Assembly: GCA_030263665.1 (NCBI GenBank)
Contig: SZPK01000016.1
Span: forward strand, 1-64,000
Direction of reading: 5' to 3'
From: Villigracilis sp024434165
GTDB taxonomy: Bacteria > Chloroflexota > Anaerolineae > Anaerolineales > Villigracilaceae
Length of the DNA stretch: 64,000 bases
Below, one piece after another: positions 7,730 through 16,068 of the stretch; position 1 is the first letter of the stretch, and each line of letters opens with the position of its first letter. Made by a program: the position numbers and the translations under genes. The notes beneath the pieces were generated by a model, which made no database searches, was not told the origin of the DNA, and saw only the letters and a program-made list of their open reading frames with translations.

Positions 7730-8344
7730 ATGTCAGATTTTGAATTGCAAAAATTTTTCGATTTCAATGAAAGCGACCTTGCCGCCAACCGCCTGGGGCA
7801 GTTGACCCAAAAACAGAAAAGCCTGCTCGCCGCTAACGCCCAAAAGCACAGGAGCCTTTACACGGTGATCGGTATCGTCGTTGCGCTATCGGTCGGCGGA
7901 TCGCTTGTGACCGCTTTATTTTCCCCTGTACTTTCGATTATCGGCGGAAGCCTGCTGGAAAGCGGAACCATCACACCCCAGGCGTTGTTGACCATGCTGC
8001 CCGTGCTATGCATCAGCGGTTTTGTCATCCTCGCGGCAGGCGGCATATTGATCCTTGTGTTGCGGCTCGTTTTTGAAAAAGCCAACCGCAAAGTGGATAC
8101 GACCGTCCGCCGCGCAGAAGGCAAGGTCAATTTTGTGTGGGTCGAGCGGCAGGAACGCAACACCAGCAAACACGGACCCATGTACCGCACTGTCCGTTCG
8201 CTGGAAATGCGCCTGGGCGGTGAGACGTTTACCGTCAATCCGAAGCTGCCCGATGTCATCAATCAGGGAGAAGAGTGGATTTTTTACTATACCAATCACC
8301 CCTTCAAATTTTTATCGGCGGAAAAGATAAACCCAAAAGGTTAA
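7730..8344 (+). CDS. Two-pass membrane protein of unknown function
   Basis: Not recognised. The 204-aa protein has a hydrophilic N-terminus of about 42 residues, two hydrophobic segments (about residues 43-68 and 85-112), and a soluble C-terminal half rich in beta-type sequence (residues 125-200), probably in the cytoplasm. A good ribosome site (GAGGAGAG) precedes the ATG, and TATAAT at 7659-7664 could be the promoter. It stands alone between lysS and a convergent zinc-ribbon gene. Confidence 0.75.
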   Translation: MSDFELQKFFDFNESDLAANRLGQLTQKQKSLLAANAQKHRSLYTVIGIVVALSVGGSLVTALFSPVLSIIGGSLLESGTITPQALLTMLPVLCISGFVILAAGGILILVLRLVFEKANRKVDTTVRRAEGKVNFVWVERQERNTSKHGPMYRTVRSLEMRLGGETFTVNPKLPDVINQGEEWIFYYTNHPFKFLSAEKINPKG

Positions 8345-8415
8345 GTCTGCAAATGCGTGCTGGCATACCTGCTTCATCGTCCGCGAAGAATTGATGCTCT
8401 TATACGTTGAGCCCG

Positions 8416-8919
8416 TCATGCTTCAAACTCATCGGCTTCGGATCCGCCAACATCATTCTGATCACGATCCTCTCTGAATTGAATTACCCGGTCACGAAAC
8501 CCTGCATGTACCACGAAAGTCATGGTTTGTAGTTCGTAGTCTACCTCTACAGGCTCTGGGTCTTCCATTTCCGCGCACGATTCGCACTGCGGAAGAAAAA
8601 TGACCACATTGGACGTTTGCTCGGGCGAAACATCGCCCGTTAATAATTCGCTCAGCAGCGACTCTTGATCTCCCGACACGCGGACTTTCTGTTCTGTATA
8701 CTGGTTGCATGAATAACAGTATGATGGAAGTTCTTCAGACTCGTGAATCAGGAGAGAAACCCTGTTCGAGTCCATCCAAACTGGATGTGAAAGATCCCCC
8801 TGACATGCTGGGCAAGTATTATCCGCAAGAGGCAAGATCTTGGTATAGCAATGCGGGCACTCTACAATAATAGAAGCATTTTTATTCTGCCCTTCATTGT
8901 TTTCGGAAATTTCACCCAT
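8416..8919 (-). CDS. Double zinc-ribbon protein of unknown function
   Basis: Not recognised as a named family. The 167-aa protein has four CxxC pairs (residues 20-23, 35-38, 67-70 and 111-114), which would make two zinc ribbons, followed by an acidic C-terminal tail. AAGGAG lies upstream of the ATG. No membrane segment or signal peptide. It converges on the two-pass membrane protein. A role in nucleic-acid or protein binding is possible, but nothing in the context decides it. Confidence 0.7.
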   Translation of the reverse strand: MGEISENNEGQNKNASIIVECPHCYTKILPLADNTCPACQGDLSHPVWMDSNRVSLLIHESEELPSYCYSCNQYTEQKVRVSGDQESLLSELLTGDVSPEQTSNVVIFLPQCESCAEMEDPEPVEVDYELQTMTFVVHAGFRDRVIQFREDRDQNDVGGSEADEFEA

Positions 8920-9076
8920 GTCGAAGATCTCCTTGTAAGTGATTGAATTTATGCTAATGCAACTGCAAAGCCGGTCCCTTATCGTCTATCTTTCCATGCA
9001 CCTGAACGAAATAATTATAATACCCCTTGTGAATCATCTTCCATATCAAGTTTTTATCGGCGAAACAAGTTAATAT

Positions 9077-9216
9077 GGCTCTTCCGTTTCTGGCGGGAAA
9101 GCCCTTACCACGAAGGGTCACAAAGGCACACAAAGGATGTTTTTTGGCTTTTTCCCTTTGTGCCCCTTTGTCTCCTTGGTGGTTGAAAAAAAGATTCCCG
9201 TTAAAAACGGTAGACC
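9077..9216. repeat. 140-bp inverted repeat, left copy
   Basis: Nearly identical, in reverse orientation, to 10718-10857, with only a handful of differences over 140 bases. Each copy can also fold on itself: the ends GGCTCTTCCGTTTCTGG and AAAAACGGTAGACC are partly complementary, and the inner CACAAAGG/CCTTTGTG blocks pair. The rest of the gap 8920-9231 holds nothing else beyond the kynU start signals. No transposase gene is near. Confidence 0.9.
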
Positions 9217-9231
9217 CGTTAAAATAAAAGG

Positions 9232-10560
9232 ATGGAAACCTTCTCCGCCTCCCGTGATTTCGCCCTCCAACTCGACAAGCAGGACTCACTCGCCTCCTTC
9301 CGGGAGGCGTTTGTCATCTCCGACCCCAGCCTGATCTACCTCGACGGCAATTCACTCGGCATGCTGCCCAAAGCCGCGCAGGAGAAAGCCAAACAGGTTG
9401 TGGACGAGCAATGGGGCAAAGATTTGATTCGCGGTTGGAACAAAGGCTGGTGGGAAGCCCCCTCCCGCGTGGGCGGCAAAATTGGTCAACTCATCGGCGC
9501 GGCGCCCGGTCAAACATTGGTCAGCGATACGGTTTCGGTCAACCTCTTCAAACTCGCCGCATCTGCGCTCACGCTTCAACCCAACCGTACTCGCATCATC
9601 ACCGATACCTTCAACTTCCCGTCCGACCTTTACATCTTGCAAGGGATCAATGATTTACTGTCTCCCTCACCCCGCCTTCGGCACCCCTCTCCCGCCGGGA
9701 GAGGGGACGGGGGTGAGGGCAAATACGAAATCATCCGCATCGGCGCAACGGACAACGACATCACGCCCGACATCGCCGCGCTCGAATCCGCCATCAACGA
9801 AGACACCGCGCTTGTCACGCTCTCGCACGTCGTTTTCAAAAGCGGCTATCTCTACGACATGCGGCGCATCACCGAACTCGCTCATCAGAAAGGCGCGCTC
9901 GTGCTTTGGGATTTGAGTCACTCTGTCGGCTCGGTCCCCATCCACCTCGACGAATGCGGCGCCGATCTCGCCATCGGCTGCACCTACAAATATCTCAACG
10001 GCGGTCCCGGCGCGCCCGCGTTTCTCTACATCAACAAAAAAATCCAGGAAAAACTATCCTCGCCCATCTGGGGCTGGTGGGGTCAAAAAAATCCTTTCGA
10101 CTTCGACCTCGAATACACCCCCGCCCCCGGCGCGCAGCGTTTTCTCGCTGGCACACAGCCGATGATTTCCCTGCTCACGATGGAAGCCGCCCTCGAACCG
10201 GCTCTGCAAGCGGGCATGGAAGCCATCCGCGAAAAATCCATCCTGATGACCGAATACGCCTCTTTCCTGACCGAGAATTGGCTCGCCCCCTTCGGCTTTT
10301 CCCTCGGCTCCCCGCTTGACTCTGCCAGACGCGGCTCGCACATCTCCATCCGCCACGCAGACGGCTACCGCATCAACCGCGCCCTGATCGAAGAGATGAA
10401 CGTCATCCCCGACTTCCGTGCGCCCGACAACATCCGCCTCGGCTTCGCGCCGTTGTATATTTCATTTGCAGACATCTGGGAAGGCTTCGACCGCATCCGC
10501 CGCGTGATGGAAGAGAAGCGGCACGAAAAATATCCCCAGCAAAAATTGACAGTTACCTGA
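9232..10560 (+). CDS. kynU: Kynureninase with an in-frame repeat insertion
   Basis: PLP-dependent hydrolase that splits kynurenine into anthranilate and alanine (or 3-hydroxykynurenine into 3-hydroxyanthranilate). Family landmarks are IYLDGNSLGMLPK near residue 35, DLSHSVGSVPIHLDECGAD near 227, and the PLP lysine K253 in CTYKYLNGGPG. At 442 aa it is about 20 residues longer than usual, and the excess (about residues 143-163, SPSPRLRHPSPAGRG and following) is encoded by a palindromic repeat at 9664-9719. A TAAAAT box ends 6 bases before the ATG, hinting at a leaderless mRNA. No other kynurenine-pathway gene is present; the gene sits alone between 140-bp inverted repeats. Confidence 0.93.
   Translation: METFSASRDFALQLDKQDSLASFREAFVISDPSLIYLDGNSLGMLPKAAQEKAKQVVDEQWGKDLIRGWNKGWWEAPSRVGGKIGQLIGAAPGQTLVSDTVSVNLFKLAASALTLQPNRTRIITDTFNFPSDLYILQGINDLLSPSPRLRHPSPAGRGDGGEGKYEIIRIGATDNDITPDIAALESAINEDTALVTLSHVVFKSGYLYDMRRITELAHQKGALVLWDLSHSVGSVPIHLDECGADLAIGCTYKYLNGGPGAPAFLYINKKIQEKLSSPIWGWWGQKNPFDFDLEYTPAPGAQRFLAGTQPMISLLTMEAALEPALQAGMEAIREKSILMTEYASFLTENWLAPFGFSLGSPLDSARRGSHISIRHADGYRINRALIEEMNVIPDFRAPDNIRLGFAPLYISFADIWEGFDRIRRVMEEKRHEKYPQQKLTVT
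9664..9719. repeat. Palindromic repeat inside kynU
   Basis: Nested perfect arms CCCTCACCCC (9664-9673) with GGGGTGAGGG (9710-9719), and CCCCTCTCCC (9684-9693) with GGGAGAGGGG (9697-9706). Same family as 5980-6027. It keeps the kynU frame open and adds about 20 residues. Confidence 0.9.
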
Positions 10561-10717
10561 CCGGCAGCCGGTATCTTCCGGGGGGTTATGGCTAATCGAA
10601 CCTGCAGGCGGGTATCATGGGAACAAACCCGGCTGCTTTATCGTTTAACAAAAACGGCGAGGTTGATGAACAGGGGCATTCTCCGCCTCGGCGACCGTTA
10701 AGCCTGTCGAGAAAAAA

Positions 10718-10857
10718 GGTCTACCGTTTTTAACGGGAATCTTTTTTCAACCACCCAGGAGACAAAGGGGCACAAAGGGAAAAAGCCCCAAAAACATCCT
10801 TTGTGCGCCTTTGTGACCCTTCGTGGTAAGGGTTTTCCCGCCAGAAACGGAAGAGCC
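10718..10857. repeat. 140-bp inverted repeat, right copy
   Basis: Reverse-complement partner of 9077-9216. The two copies bracket a 1.5-kb segment whose only gene is kynU. The remainder of the 443-base gap 10561-11003 holds a weak hairpin near 10661-10702 and, at 10972-10980, a TG-n-TAGAAT extended -10 element that probably drives the Yip1 gene. Confidence 0.9.
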
Positions 10858-11003
10858 AAAAAAACAACCCTTGAGCGCTCCCTGCGCCGGGGGCGGCTGG
10901 AGCATGGATGGCTCCGAACACTTATCCAACCATTTCCCGTTTACCGGTATCGAGCATGAATTTGCCCCGCGTGTTAGAATTTTTAACCAACCCATAGGGA
11001 ACC

Positions 11004-11762
11004 ATGACTCAAACTACCGAAAACAAACAACCTGCACGATTTCAATTTGCGCGTATCCTCGAAACCCTGCTTCAGCCAAAGCGCACCCTGGGACTGATCG
11101 CCGGGGAGGGACGCGCCACCTGGCAAACCCCCATGCTGGCGCTGAGCGTTTCCTCCGCGTTGAGCGTGATCGTCAGCGGATATTTCACCGCGCGTGCGGC
11201 GATGATGGGCGAAATGCCCCTCCCGCGCGATTGGCAATGGTGGACGCCGGAAATGCAGGATAACTACATGCGGGCGCAGCAGTCCATGCAGGGACCGGTG
11301 TTCACATATATCATCCCGCTGGTGGGAGCGCTGCTGGGCGTATGGCTCGGCTGGCTGATTCTGGGCGGTCTGCTCCACCTCGGCTCGACGGTCTTCGGCG
11401 GGCGCGGCTCCATGCAGAGCGCGTTGACGATCACCGGCTGGGCGAGCCTGCCGTTTTTGGTACGCGACGCCCTGCGGATCATTTTCATGCTCATCGCGGG
11501 TCATTCCATTCAAAGCCCGGGACTTTCCGGCTTTGTGGAAAGCTCCGCTTTTGCGGCGCAGCTTCTCTCACGGGTGGATTTGTTCTTCATCTGGACGATC
11601 GTGCTGCTGGTCATCGGCTTCAGTCTTGCAGACAGCCTCCCGCGCCCGAAAGCGGTTGCGAACGTCCTCATCGTTTCACTGCTGCTGCTGCTTTTGCAAT
11701 CCGGCATTGGCGCGGTCTTATCCAGCGCGAGCGGACTCGCCATTCAGCGCCCCTTCTTCTAG
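11004..11762 (+). CDS. Yip1-family multi-pass membrane protein
   Basis: The 252-aa protein resembles bacterial Yip1-domain proteins: a short polar N-terminus (residues 1-45), then about five hydrophobic segments starting near residues 47, 98, 155, 195 and 220. The phrase ITGWASLPFLVRDALRIIF is typical of the family core. It starts an operon with an ABC ATPase (3-base gap), a secreted CARDB protein and a MacB-like permease. Function of bacterial Yip1 proteins is poorly known; the context suggests a link to membrane export. Confidence 0.75.
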   Translation: MTQTTENKQPARFQFARILETLLQPKRTLGLIAGEGRATWQTPMLALSVSSALSVIVSGYFTARAAMMGEMPLPRDWQWWTPEMQDNYMRAQQSMQGPVFTYIIPLVGALLGVWLGWLILGGLLHLGSTVFGGRGSMQSALTITGWASLPFLVRDALRIIFMLIAGHSIQSPGLSGFVESSAFAAQLLSRVDLFFIWTIVLLVIGFSLADSLPRPKAVANVLIVSLLLLLLQSGIGAVLSSASGLAIQRPFF

Positions 11763-11765
11763 GTC

Positions 11766-12479
11766 ATGACCGAGCCTCTCATCCGCGTTTCCGGCTTGAA
11801 GCGATACTATGAAATGGGCGGGACTATCGTGCGCGCATTGGATGGCGTGGACCTGGAGATTTTGCCGCACACCTTCACGGTCGTCATGGGACCTTCAGGC
11901 TCGGGCAAAAGCAGCCTGCTTTACCTGCTCGGCGGGTTGGATCGTCCCACCGCTGGCGAGATATCGGTCAATGGCGAGCGGCTCGACCAGATGGACGAAA
12001 ACGCGCTGGCGCTCTTTCGCCGCAAGACGATGGGCTTCATCTTCCAATCGTTCAATCTCGTTGCAAGCATGACCGCGCTGGAAAACGTCGCCTTCCCGAT
12101 GCAGTTTGCAGGGATTCCGCCCGCATTGCGGAACGAGAAATCCAAAACCCTGCTCGAACAAGTGGGATTGTCGGATCGCAGCCATCACAAACCGTCGGAA
12201 CTCTCCGGCGGACAGCAGCAGCGCGTGGCGGTGGCGCGGGCGCTGGTCAACGACCCCCTGCTCATCTTCGCCGACGAACCGACGGGCAACCTCGATTCGC
12301 AAAGCGGCGTGACCGTGATGCAGGTTCTCTCGGATTTGCACAAATCCGGGCGGACGGTGCTGGTCGTCACGCACGACCCGCGTATGACGCGCTTTGCGAC
12401 AAACAAAATCTTTTTGTTGGATGGGAAAGTTGTTTCGGAGGCGGAATATCAGTTCGCAATTATGGAAATTGCCGCCTGA
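11766..12479 (+). CDS. ABC transporter ATP-binding protein (MacB/LolD type)
   Basis: Single ABC domain of 237 aa. Walker A is GPSGSGKSS near residue 42, the Q-loop is IFQSFNLV, the signature is LSGGQQQRVAVARAL, and Walker B is LLIFADEPTGNLDSQSG. This sequence type works with FtsX/MacB-fold permeases, which act as mechanotransmitters rather than channels, and the partner permease is encoded two genes downstream at 14234. Starts three bases after the Yip1 stop codon. Confidence 0.95.
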   Translation: MTEPLIRVSGLKRYYEMGGTIVRALDGVDLEILPHTFTVVMGPSGSGKSSLLYLLGGLDRPTAGEISVNGERLDQMDENALALFRRKTMGFIFQSFNLVASMTALENVAFPMQFAGIPPALRNEKSKTLLEQVGLSDRSHHKPSELSGGQQQRVAVARALVNDPLLIFADEPTGNLDSQSGVTVMQVLSDLHKSGRTVLVVTHDPRMTRFATNKIFLLDGKVVSEAEYQFAIMEIAA

Positions 12480-12499
12480 AGCTCTTTGCTGGAGATGAA

Positions 12500-14224
12500 A
12501 TGAAGTACAAGTTACTCTGTTCTTTCATGATCGCCGCTGTGCTTGCATCGAACTGGGGCACGCCCGTTGGAGCGGCTCCCAACATTGTTTCGGTTTCTCC
12601 GAACCTGGTGTTCAACGATGTGGCGACAATTATCACCGTCACCGGGTCGGGGTTTGAATCCGGCTCTGTTGTTTCGCTGGAGGGATATGGCAGCCTGATC
12701 ACGTCTTTGGACGGGGCGGATCTAAAGGCGGTGGTTCGACCGGGAACCCCCGCCGGAACGTACAAAGTCATTGTGACCAATCCGTCGGATGGAACCACCT
12801 CGGAACTTCCAAACGGTTTGACGATTGCAGACCCGTCGCCGATTCCAACCGCCACCCCAACCGTTACCCCAACCTCCCTGCCTTTCTCCCGCCCGCAAAT
12901 GCGCGTGACGTTCTCCGGTGCGAGCACCAAAGAGATTGCCGCCGAAAAGCGCTTCAAATTCACGGTCAATTTCGAGAACGCGGGCAACATGATGGCGTTC
13001 AACACACAGGTGACGTTTACTTCGCCGGATGTGGTTCCGCTGGAAACGGGCGGCGTGGCGGTGCTTGGGAATATTTCCGCCGGGAACGGGGTTTCGGTGG
13101 ACCAGCGCTTCGTTGCGCAAGAATCGCTCTATGGGAAGTCCTTCATCACGATTGATGCGACCCTGACCTACTACGACGACAAAGGCACATCCTATTCCGA
13201 TAAGTTCACCTTTACGGTTCCGGTATCGGGCGGCGGGGGAGGCGGGTCAGGCGTCTATTACACGGCAACTCCCACCGGAGTCCGAAGCGGGCAGTTGATC
13301 ATCACTTCGTACGGAACATCGGTTGACCCGCTTCAACCCGGTTCGCAGTTCAACCTCGTCATGACCGTCCAGAATATGGGCAACGACAAAGCTCAGCGCG
13401 TGACCATGATTGTGGGCGGCGGCGGTTCGGGCGGGGGAGGCGACGGCACACCCCAACCCGGCGGAGTTTCCGGCGGGAGCGGCGAGTTCACCAACTTTGC
13501 GCCGGTCGGCACGTCCAACATCCAGTCGTTGGGCGATATGGCGGCGGGCGGCGTGATTCAGGCAACGCAGGAGTTGATCGTCAATGTCTCCACCAGCCCC
13601 GGCGCGTACCCGATGAAAATCACGTTCTCGTATTTGAACGCCAAAGGCGAGATCGTGAACGACGAGCAGGTCATCACGCTGTTGGTATACAGCCTGCCCA
13701 ACCTGGATATCAGTTTCTACCGCCCGCTGGATATGTTCTTCGCCGGTCAGCCCGGCGCGCTGCCCATTCAGGTGGTCAACCTCGGCAAGCGCACCGCCGT
13801 GCTGGGAAATATCACCGTCACCGCGGATAGCGGCACGGTGGAAAACGGCACAGCGCTTGTCGGTTCGCTCGATGCGGGCGGATATTTCACGCTGGACGCA
13901 ATGCTGCTCCCTGATGCGCCCGGACCCGTCAAACTGAACCTGGTCATCGAGTACACCGATGACTTCAACCGGGAACGCACAATCGAAAAAACATTGGAGG
14001 TGACGGTGGAGGAGGGTTTCCTCGAGCCGACGCCCGACCCGAACATGCCCATGGACCCGGAGACGATGCCCTCCAACGAGAACTTCTTCCAAAAGGCATG
14101 GCGCTTCATTCTTGGACTTTTCGGTTTGGACAGCGCTCCCCCGGCTTCCTCTCCCGAAATGCCGATGCCTCCCATCGAAGGCGAACCCATCCCGGTTCCG
14201 GGCGGGGGAGGCGGAGGCGGATAA
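12500..14224 (+). CDS. Secreted IPT/TIG and CARDB-domain protein
   Basis: Predicted exported protein of 574 aa with a signal peptide (about residues 1-26, cleavage near VGAAPN). An IPT/TIG-like immunoglobulin domain covers about 28-108 (VSPNLVFNDVATIITVTGSG), followed by a Pro/Thr linker (PTATPTVTPTSLP), then three or so CARDB-like beta domains marked by phrases such as FENAGNMMAFNTQVTF and VQNMGNDKAQRVTM. Gly-rich loops interrupt the domains, and the tail ends in seven glycines after a short hydrophobic helix. Placed between the ATPase and permease of a MacB-like system, it may replace the usual periplasmic partner. Confidence 0.8.
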   Translation: MKYKLLCSFMIAAVLASNWGTPVGAAPNIVSVSPNLVFNDVATIITVTGSGFESGSVVSLEGYGSLITSLDGADLKAVVRPGTPAGTYKVIVTNPSDGTTSELPNGLTIADPSPIPTATPTVTPTSLPFSRPQMRVTFSGASTKEIAAEKRFKFTVNFENAGNMMAFNTQVTFTSPDVVPLETGGVAVLGNISAGNGVSVDQRFVAQESLYGKSFITIDATLTYYDDKGTSYSDKFTFTVPVSGGGGGGSGVYYTATPTGVRSGQLIITSYGTSVDPLQPGSQFNLVMTVQNMGNDKAQRVTMIVGGGGSGGGGDGTPQPGGVSGGSGEFTNFAPVGTSNIQSLGDMAAGGVIQATQELIVNVSTSPGAYPMKITFSYLNAKGEIVNDEQVITLLVYSLPNLDISFYRPLDMFFAGQPGALPIQVVNLGKRTAVLGNITVTADSGTVENGTALVGSLDAGGYFTLDAMLLPDAPGPVKLNLVIEYTDDFNRERTIEKTLEVTVEEGFLEPTPDPNMPMDPETMPSNENFFQKAWRFILGLFGLDSAPPASSPEMPMPPIEGEPIPVPGGGGGGG

Positions 14225-14233
14225 CCCGCAGCC

Positions 14234-15562
14234 ATGAAATTCTCCGACCTGATTCGCCTGGTAATCAACAACCTCAGCCGGCGCAAGGCGCGCGTCGGCT
14301 TGACGGCTATCGGCGTGGTGATCGGCACCGGCGCGGTGGTGATTCTGGTCTCGCTCGCCATCGGCTTGCAGATGAACGCCAACGAGCAGCTCTACGGGAT
14401 TGGCGATCTGAGCCAAATCTACGTGATGCCCGCCTATGGCGGCGAGGTGTACATGGCGGGTCCGGGCATGGGCGGCGGGGGCGGCGGCGATATGAGCCAG
14501 GATATCCGGCTGCTCACCAACGATGCCGTCCAGGAACTGCGCTCGCTCCCCGGCGTGGTTGCCGCCATTCCGCGCGATTATATGTATGCCAACGCATTCA
14601 TCACCTTTAAAAAGCTGCAGGGGTTTAGCGGCATCTACGGCGTCGGCACCAGCGACCTGGCAGACTTCGGCTTGGAAGCCCAGCAGGGTACCACCGCATT
14701 GACCCGCTCCACGATCGTCATCGGGTTCATGGTGCCCCAGAACTTCATGGACCCCAACATCCGCCCGGGGCAGGAGCTGCCCCCGCCGCCGGATTTGTAC
14801 GACCAGCAGATTCAACTGACGCTCCTCAAATACGACGACCAGGGCAATGAGATTCGCAAGAACTACAGCCTGCGCGTGGCGGGCATCCTCGCGGAATCCG
14901 GCACCGAGGCGGATTTCTCGATGTACCTGCCGCTCGAACTGGTCAAATCCATGAACGAATGGGCCACCGGCACGCGCATCAATTACAACAAGACCGGCTA
15001 CAACGAAGTCATCGTCAAGGTGGAAAATGCCGATAAGACCCTCAACGTCCGCGACCAGATCATCGCGATGGGTTTTCAAGCCAACACCATGCTGGATTTT
15101 GTGCAGGGTATCAATAACTTCTACACCATTTTGCAGGTGGTGCTGGGCGGCGTGGGCGCAATCGCCCTGCTGGTGGCGGCAATCGGAATTGCGAACACCA
15201 TGGCAATGTCCATTTTGGAGCGCACGCGCGAGATCGGTCTGATGAAAGCCGTCGGCGCGACGAACCGCGATGTACTGAGCCTGTTCCTCGGCGAGGCGGC
15301 GGGCATCGGCTTTATCGGCGGACTGGGCGGCGTGCTGGCGGGCTGGCTGTTGGGACAAATGCTGAACGTGGTGGCGGTGGTGTATCTCGCCCAACAGGCG
15401 GCTTCGCAGGGCGGCATTCCGCCGAGCGTGGCGGTGTACACGCCGTTATGGCTTCCAGTCTTCGTGCTGGCGTTCTCCACATTTATCGGAATGTTATCGG
15501 GGCTTTATCCCGCCCTGCGCGCGGCGAACATGATTCCCATGATGGCACTTAAGTACGAGTAG
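14234..15562 (+). CDS. MacB/FtsX-fold ABC transporter permease
   Basis: The 442-aa protein has the MacB architecture: a first membrane helix near residues 20-42 (GLTAIGVVIGTGAVVILVSL), a large extracytoplasmic domain with a Gly-rich loop (residues about 45-285), and three C-terminal helices (about 290-320, 345-375 and 405-430). The coupling-helix phrase ERTREIGLMKAVGATNRDV is the FtsX/MacB hallmark. It follows the CARDB gene after 9 bases and pairs with the ATPase at 11766. Confidence 0.92.
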   Translation: MKFSDLIRLVINNLSRRKARVGLTAIGVVIGTGAVVILVSLAIGLQMNANEQLYGIGDLSQIYVMPAYGGEVYMAGPGMGGGGGGDMSQDIRLLTNDAVQELRSLPGVVAAIPRDYMYANAFITFKKLQGFSGIYGVGTSDLADFGLEAQQGTTALTRSTIVIGFMVPQNFMDPNIRPGQELPPPPDLYDQQIQLTLLKYDDQGNEIRKNYSLRVAGILAESGTEADFSMYLPLELVKSMNEWATGTRINYNKTGYNEVIVKVENADKTLNVRDQIIAMGFQANTMLDFVQGINNFYTILQVVLGGVGAIALLVAAIGIANTMAMSILERTREIGLMKAVGATNRDVLSLFLGEAAGIGFIGGLGGVLAGWLLGQMLNVVAVVYLAQQAASQGGIPPSVAVYTPLWLPVFVLAFSTFIGMLSGLYPALRAANMIPMMALKYE

Positions 15563-15626
15563 CAAAAAACGCCTTCAATTGTATAATCTGAAAGGTCGTT
15601 GAAAAAGATTTGAAAGCAGAGGTATC

Positions 15627-15968
15627 ATGCCCGAACGACGCACAGCTCCTCGCAAGAACATTTCTTTTTACATGCGCGTCCTGAACGACGATACGGGGGA
15701 AATCCTCGGTCACATGGTGGAAGTCAGCGCGGTGGGATTGCGGCTGGAAACGGTCGGTCCACTGCCCCTCAACAAAGATTACTACATGCGCCTCGAACTC
15801 ACGCCGGATCTGGGAAGCGTGCCCTACATCGTCTTCCTGGCGCGTTCCAAGTGGTGCAAAATAGACGACATTCAACCGAACCTGTTCAGGGTCGGCTTTG
15901 AACTGCTTGAGGTCCTCCCCGAGGATAAAGCCGTCTTCCAGCGCATTCTTCAAAAATACGCTTCATAA
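15627..15968 (+). CDS. PilZ-domain protein
   Basis: 113-aa single-domain PilZ protein. The N-terminal basic motif is RRTAPRKN and the second motif is EVSAVGLRLE, with V-S-x-x-G in the place of the usual D/N-x-S-x-x-G, so c-di-GMP binding is likely but less certain than for the PilZ protein at 4122. It has its own TATAAT box at 15582-15587 and a ribosome site AGAGG. Followed by a palindromic repeat at 15989-16038. Confidence 0.8.
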   Translation: MPERRTAPRKNISFYMRVLNDDTGEILGHMVEVSAVGLRLETVGPLPLNKDYYMRLELTPDLGSVPYIVFLARSKWCKIDDIQPNLFRVGFELLEVLPEDKAVFQRILQKYAS

Positions 15969-15988
15969 AAAAAGACAATCAGTCGGTT

Positions 15989-16038
15989 GAAGTGATGCGC
16001 TGAGTAGCGCGAGATAGTGTCTCGCTCTACTTCACTTC
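15989..16038. repeat. Palindromic intergenic repeat
   Basis: GAAGTGA (15989-15995) pairs with TCACTTC (16032-16038), and GTAG/GCGAGA (16004-16014) with TCTCGC/CTAC (16020-16030). It lies between the convergent PilZ and amidase genes. Confidence 0.65.
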
Positions 16039-16068
16039 CTTCTTTACCGCTGCCAAAAAAGGCAGGGG

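Noticed and set aside
10561..10717. Gap after kynU checked for a tRNA gene
   Set aside because: Some short stems and a GAACC sequence are present, but no cloverleaf can be drawn.
13247..15394. 715-codon open frame on the minus strand
   Set aside because: Antisense to the CARDB and permease genes; His/Arg-rich shadow sequence.
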